This document shows, in pieces, positions 11,413 to 14,453 of a stretch of DNA of 14,453 bases. The stretch lies in NCBI GenBank assembly GCA_910587295.1, contig CAJULP010000086.1, forward strand, positions 1 to 14,453, written 5' to 3'. A program made the translations under genes and the position numbers. The stretch comes from an uncultured Lachnospiraceae bacterium (GTDB lineage Bacteria; Bacillota; Clostridia; Lachnospirales; Lachnospiraceae). A model generated the notes under the pieces. That model did no database searches. It was not told the DNA's origin and saw only the letters and a program-made list of their open reading frames with translations. Position 1 is the stretch's first letter. Each line of letters opens with the position of its first letter.

Positions 11413-13185
11413 ATGGTACAGTCAAGGACACATACATGTAATCAGTTGAGGATGGAGCATGTGGGAGAGAAGGTCACGATCGTGGGCTGGTATGACAATA
11501 TGCGTAAAGTCAGCAAGAATCTTGGTTTTTTAATATTGCGGGATTTTTACGGAGTGACACAGGTGGTGGTGGAGACGGAAGAGATGATGGATAAGCTTTC
11601 CGGCATCAACAATGAATCCACACTTTCCGTAACCGGTATGGTGCGGGAGCGTTCCAGCAAGAATGCTCAGCTTGCCACAGGGGATATTGAGGTAGTTCCG
11701 GAGGATATCGCCGTGCTAGGCAAGTGCAGGTACAATGAACTTCCCTTTGAGATTAACCGTTCCAGGGAAGCGGATGAGGCGGTGCGGTTAAAATACCGTT
11801 ATCTGGATCTTAGAAACCCTGTAGTTAAGGAAAAAATCGTGCTAAGGAGCAAGATTGTCGCAGAAATCAGAAAGAGCATGACGGAGCATGATTTTCTGGA
11901 GATCACGACACCGATTCTTACGTGTTCTTCCCCGGAAGGTGCCAGGGATTATCTGGTGCCGGCAAGGAATCATCCGGGCAAGTTTTATGCTCTGCCACAG
12001 GCGCCCCAGCAGTTTAAACAGCTCCTTATGACGTCTGGCTTTGACCGGTATTTCCAGGTGGCACCCTGTTTTCGGGATGAGGATGCAAGGGCGGATCGCT
12101 CACCGGGTGAATTTTATCAGCTTGACATGGAAATGGCTTTTGCCACTCAGGAGGATGTGTTTGGTGTGATTGAGGACGTGCTTCCCCCCATTTTTGCCAA
12201 GTATGGTAAGTATCAGACGGCGTCTACCGCACCTTTTGCAAGGATTTCCTATCATGACGCCATGGAAAAATATGGATCTGATAAGCCGGATCTGCGTATT
12301 GACCTGATCGTTCAGGATGCAACAACGTGTATGGATGGCTGTGGGTTTGGTCCTTTTGAGGGGCAGACGGTAAAGGCAGTGGTGGTGGATCGGTTTAGCG
12401 CCACAAGGAAAGTAATCGACAAGATCTGTGCGGATGTGGAAGTGCAGAGCGGCCAGAAGGCGTATTGGTTTAAGTTAGATGAAAACGGGGAACTGGTGGG
12501 CGGTATTTCTAAGTTCCTTCAGGAGAGGAAGCAGCAGGTGATTGAAGCCCTGGGCCTTAAGAAGGGTGATTTTATCGGGCTTACTGCAGGGAAAAAGTTA
12601 GATGCCCAAAAAACAGCCGGGGTTTTGCGCAAGTTTCTTGGCATGGCATGTGAAGCCCATATGAAAAAGGAGTGTTATGAGTTTTGCTGGATCGTGGATT
12701 TCCCCATGTATGAGATTGGGGAAGAGTCCGGTGAGCTGGAGTTTTGCCACAATCCTTTTTCCATGCCCCAAGGCGGTATGGAAGCGCTGGAAAAAATGGA
12801 TCCGCTGGATATTTATGCATACCAGTATGATCTGGTGTGCAACGGCGTGGAGCTATCCTCCGGTGCGGTGCGGAACCATGACCCGGAGATCATGGTGAAG
12901 GCATTCCAGATTGTAGGGCTTGAGGAAAAGGATGTAAAAGCAAAGTTCCCTGCCATGTACAATGCATTCTGCTATGGAGCGCCTCCTCATGCGGGGATTG
13001 CGCCTGGCGTTGACAGGATGGTGATGCTGATCGCAGGGGAAGAGAGCATCAGGGAGATCATTCCTTTCCCCATGAACAAGACGGCCCAGGATGTGATGAT
13101 GGGCGCACCTTCCGAAGTGGAGGAAAAGCAGCTTCGGGATGTGCATATCAAGTTGGATCTTCCGACAGATAAGGAGAATGAATAA
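11413..13185 (+). CDS. aspS: Aspartyl-tRNA synthetase
   Basis: A 590-residue class IIb synthetase that charges tRNA-Asp with aspartate. The order is: N-terminal OB-fold anticodon-binding domain (about 1-105), catalytic domain with LKYRYLDLRNP and motif 2 FRDEDARADR (220-229), a GAD insert in the middle (about 290-400), and the C-terminal class II core with motif 3 GVDRMVMLIAG. Length and the GAD insert fit the bacterial type. The motif 2 region reads ADRSPGEFYQLDMEM rather than the more common ADRQPEFTQID form, a variant I recall from other Clostridia. Whether it also charges tRNA-Asn cannot be told from sequence alone. The ATG at 11413 is chosen because AAAGGAG lies five bases upstream; the in-frame TTG at 11395 has none. 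Confidence 0.96.
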   Translation: MVQSRTHTCNQLRMEHVGEKVTIVGWYDNMRKVSKNLGFLILRDFYGVTQVVVETEEMMDKLSGINNESTLSVTGMVRERSSKNAQLATGDIEVVPEDIAVLGKCRYNELPFEINRSREADEAVRLKYRYLDLRNPVVKEKIVLRSKIVAEIRKSMTEHDFLEITTPILTCSSPEGARDYLVPARNHPGKFYALPQAPQQFKQLLMTSGFDRYFQVAPCFRDEDARADRSPGEFYQLDMEMAFATQEDVFGVIEDVLPPIFAKYGKYQTASTAPFARISYHDAMEKYGSDKPDLRIDLIVQDATTCMDGCGFGPFEGQTVKAVVVDRFSATRKVIDKICADVEVQSGQKAYWFKLDENGELVGGISKFLQERKQQVIEALGLKKGDFIGLTAGKKLDAQKTAGVLRKFLGMACEAHMKKECYEFCWIVDFPMYEIGEESGELEFCHNPFSMPQGGMEALEKMDPLDIYAYQYDLVCNGVELSSGAVRNHDPEIMVKAFQIVGLEEKDVKAKFPAMYNAFCYGAPPHAGIAPGVDRMVMLIAGEESIREIIPFPMNKTAQDVMMGAPSEVEEKQLRDVHIKLDLPTDKENE

Positions 13186-13186
13186 G

Positions 13187-14320
13187 ATGGAAATGCGGAA
13201 AATGGAGAAGTTGGGTGTGGATATATCGCTGTTAGGCTTTGGCTGTATGCGTTTCCCTCTGACAGAAGCGGGCAGGATTGACGAGCCGCTGACAGAGAAG
13301 ATGATAGACCATGCTCTTGCGGAGGGCGTCAACTACATAGATACCGCCTATGCCTACCACGATGGGCAGAGCGAGCTTGTGGTGGGGAATGTACTGAAAA
13401 AGTATGACCGGGATTCTTTTTATCTGGCGACCAAGCTTCCGGTGTGGCTGGTGAAGACAGCGGATGATGTGGACAAATATTTGGAGGAGCAGCTTACAAA
13501 GCTTCAGACGGATCATATTGATTTTTACCTGATGCATGCCATGGGGAAGGAACGCTGGGATGAAATGGTGAAGATTGGCTGTATTGAGCGGCTGGAGGAG
13601 CTGAAAGATAAAGGGAAGATCAAATATTTAGGATTTTCTTTCCATGATAAATACGAGGTGTTTGAAGAGATTTTAAATTACCGGGATTGGGATTTTTGCC
13701 AGATCCAGTTAAACTATATGGATGCCGAAGAGCAGGCAGGGGTGAAGGGATGCCGGCTTGCTGCGGATAAAGGAATCCCGGTGATCATTATGGAACCGGT
13801 AAAAGGTGGTTCTCTTGCCGCCTTTTCGGAAGACATTACAGAAATGTTTAAAGCCCTTGATCCCAAGGCAAGCCCGGCTTCTTTTGCGCTTCGCTGGGTT
13901 GGGAGCCTTCCCGGGGTAAATGTGATATTAAGCGGGATGTCCACGCCGGAACAGGTGGAAGATAACCTTCACACATTTAAGGAGTTTAGGTCGTTGTCTG
14001 AAAAAGAACAGGATACTATCAGTCAGGTAACGGAAACATTAAGGAGCCGGGTACAAAACGGCTGTACCGGATGCAGATATTGTATGCCCTGTCCCGCAGG
14101 CGTAAATATACCGGGATGCTTTAGCGCATGGAACACCTACCATATGTACCAGAATTATAATGTGGTAAAATGGAGCTGGGAAAATGGGATAGGGGATGAG
14201 CATCAGCCAAAGAACTGCATCCAGTGCGGAAAATGTGAAGCACAATGTCCGCAGAAAATTGCAATCAGGGAAGACTTAAAGAAAGTACAGGCGGATTTGG
14301 ATAAAAAAGAAAGGTGTTAG
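13187..14320 (+). CDS. Aldo/keto reductase with C-terminal 4Fe-4S clusters
   Basis: A 377-residue enzyme. The N-terminal 270 residues form an aldo/keto reductase barrel with the catalytic tetrad D52, Y57 (DTAYAYHDG), K83 and H117 (YLMHAM). Near the C-terminus two cysteine groups follow: C293, C296, C299, C302 (CTGCRYCMPCP) and C344, C347, C350, C354 (CIQCGKCEAQCP), each able to bind a 4Fe-4S cluster. This architecture is common in anaerobic Firmicutes and suggests electron supply through ferredoxin-like clusters instead of, or in addition to, NADPH. The substrate is unknown. The start is ambiguous: ATG 13187, ten bases after AAGGAG, is preferred, while ATG 13178 overlaps the aspS stop with almost no spacing. 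Tight linkage to aspS probably means co-transcription rather than shared function. Confidence 0.92.
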   Translation: MEMRKMEKLGVDISLLGFGCMRFPLTEAGRIDEPLTEKMIDHALAEGVNYIDTAYAYHDGQSELVVGNVLKKYDRDSFYLATKLPVWLVKTADDVDKYLEEQLTKLQTDHIDFYLMHAMGKERWDEMVKIGCIERLEELKDKGKIKYLGFSFHDKYEVFEEILNYRDWDFCQIQLNYMDAEEQAGVKGCRLAADKGIPVIIMEPVKGGSLAAFSEDITEMFKALDPKASPASFALRWVGSLPGVNVILSGMSTPEQVEDNLHTFKEFRSLSEKEQDTISQVTETLRSRVQNGCTGCRYCMPCPAGVNIPGCFSAWNTYHMYQNYNVVKWSWENGIGDEHQPKNCIQCGKCEAQCPQKIAIREDLKKVQADLDKKERC

Positions 14321-14373
14321 TCAGAAAATGGGGTGATGGATTTTTAAAGTCCGGATTATAGGACATCAAATTT

Positions 14374-14390
14374 GTTATCGTAGAGTTATC
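14374..14390 (+). repeat. Two GTTATC half-sites one helical turn apart
   Basis: GTTATC occurs at 14374-14379 and again at 14385-14390, 11 bases apart, just before the ribosome binding site of the next gene. The spacing of about one turn suits a dimeric regulator, but two hexamers in AT-rich DNA can arise by chance. Confidence 0.25.
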
Positions 14391-14411
14391 AAACAAAAAA
14401 GGATGACTACT

Positions 14412-14453
14412 ATGAGTAACAATAACCGCATTAAACTGACCAATATTATTGCA
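14412..14453 (+). CDS. Start of an unidentified gene (partial)
   Basis: ATG at 14412 follows AAAAAAGGATG with suitable spacing and opens the frame MSNNNRIKLTNIIA up to the window end. Fourteen codons are not enough to assign it. A hydrophobic segment may be starting at the last residues. The gene lies 91 bases after the reductase stop. Confidence 0.5.
   Translation, partial: MSNNNRIKLTNIIA

Noticed and set aside
14320..14365. Terminator after the aldo/keto reductase
   Set aside because: GTCC/GGAC around 14349-14363 is only a four-bp stem with no following T-run.
1..14453. CRISPR array or complete insertion sequence
   Set aside because: No regularly spaced repeats and no transposase reading frame were seen on either strand.

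Overview
The window looks like a piece of a Clostridia chromosome, most likely Lachnospiraceae. The signs are strong GGAGG-type ribosome binding sites, low to moderate GC, and a gene set typical of anaerobic gut Firmicutes: a fused MEMO/AMMECR1 protein with its radical SAM partner, an aldo/keto reductase with a ferredoxin-like tail, and a three-cysteine Rrf2 regulator. This taxonomic placement is inference from gene content, not from a marker comparison.

Positions 1 to about 2010 are the right-hand edge of an AT-rich integrated element, probably a prophage. It holds the first codons of a leftward gene, a small phage-type structural protein (193-489), a terminator, and a tyrosine recombinase (695-1924). 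The recombinase points at the 3' end of a tRNA-Gly(CCC) gene (2015-2085, minus), the classic arrangement for integration into a tRNA. The other attachment site lies outside the window.

Positions 2086-5285 hold a tRNA promoter, a GC-rich hairpin and a good promoter, followed by a FIST-domain sensor gene and a short, fully soluble methyl-accepting chemotaxis-type signalling protein. A HAD phosphatase and an unrecognised 50-residue ORF follow in the same direction. Positions 5294-7957 run leftward: a Dabb-domain protein, then the AmmeMemoRadiSam pair, whose radical SAM gene overlaps or abuts the stop codon of the MEMO-AMMECR1 fusion gene.

Positions 8045-10215 form a tight rightward run. It starts with a barnase-family ribonuclease carrying a lipoprotein signal and its barstar-family inhibitor. 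The barstar frame continues without a stop into a domain like the C-terminal part of FakA/YloV, which also has its own ribosome binding site and start. An HD-domain hydrolase and a membrane-anchored DUF2500-like protein complete the run.

Positions 10240-14453 hold a leftward GNAT acetyltransferase and a rightward Rrf2/IscR-type regulator. Their divergent promoters meet back to back in one 13-bp palindrome, which is the best candidate operator in the window. Aspartyl-tRNA synthetase, an Fe-S aldo/keto reductase and the first 14 codons of another gene follow. The most interesting points are the FIST/soluble MCP pair, the surface barnase with an abnormal barstar gene, and the shared Rrf2/GNAT operator. 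No CRISPR array or complete insertion sequence was seen.
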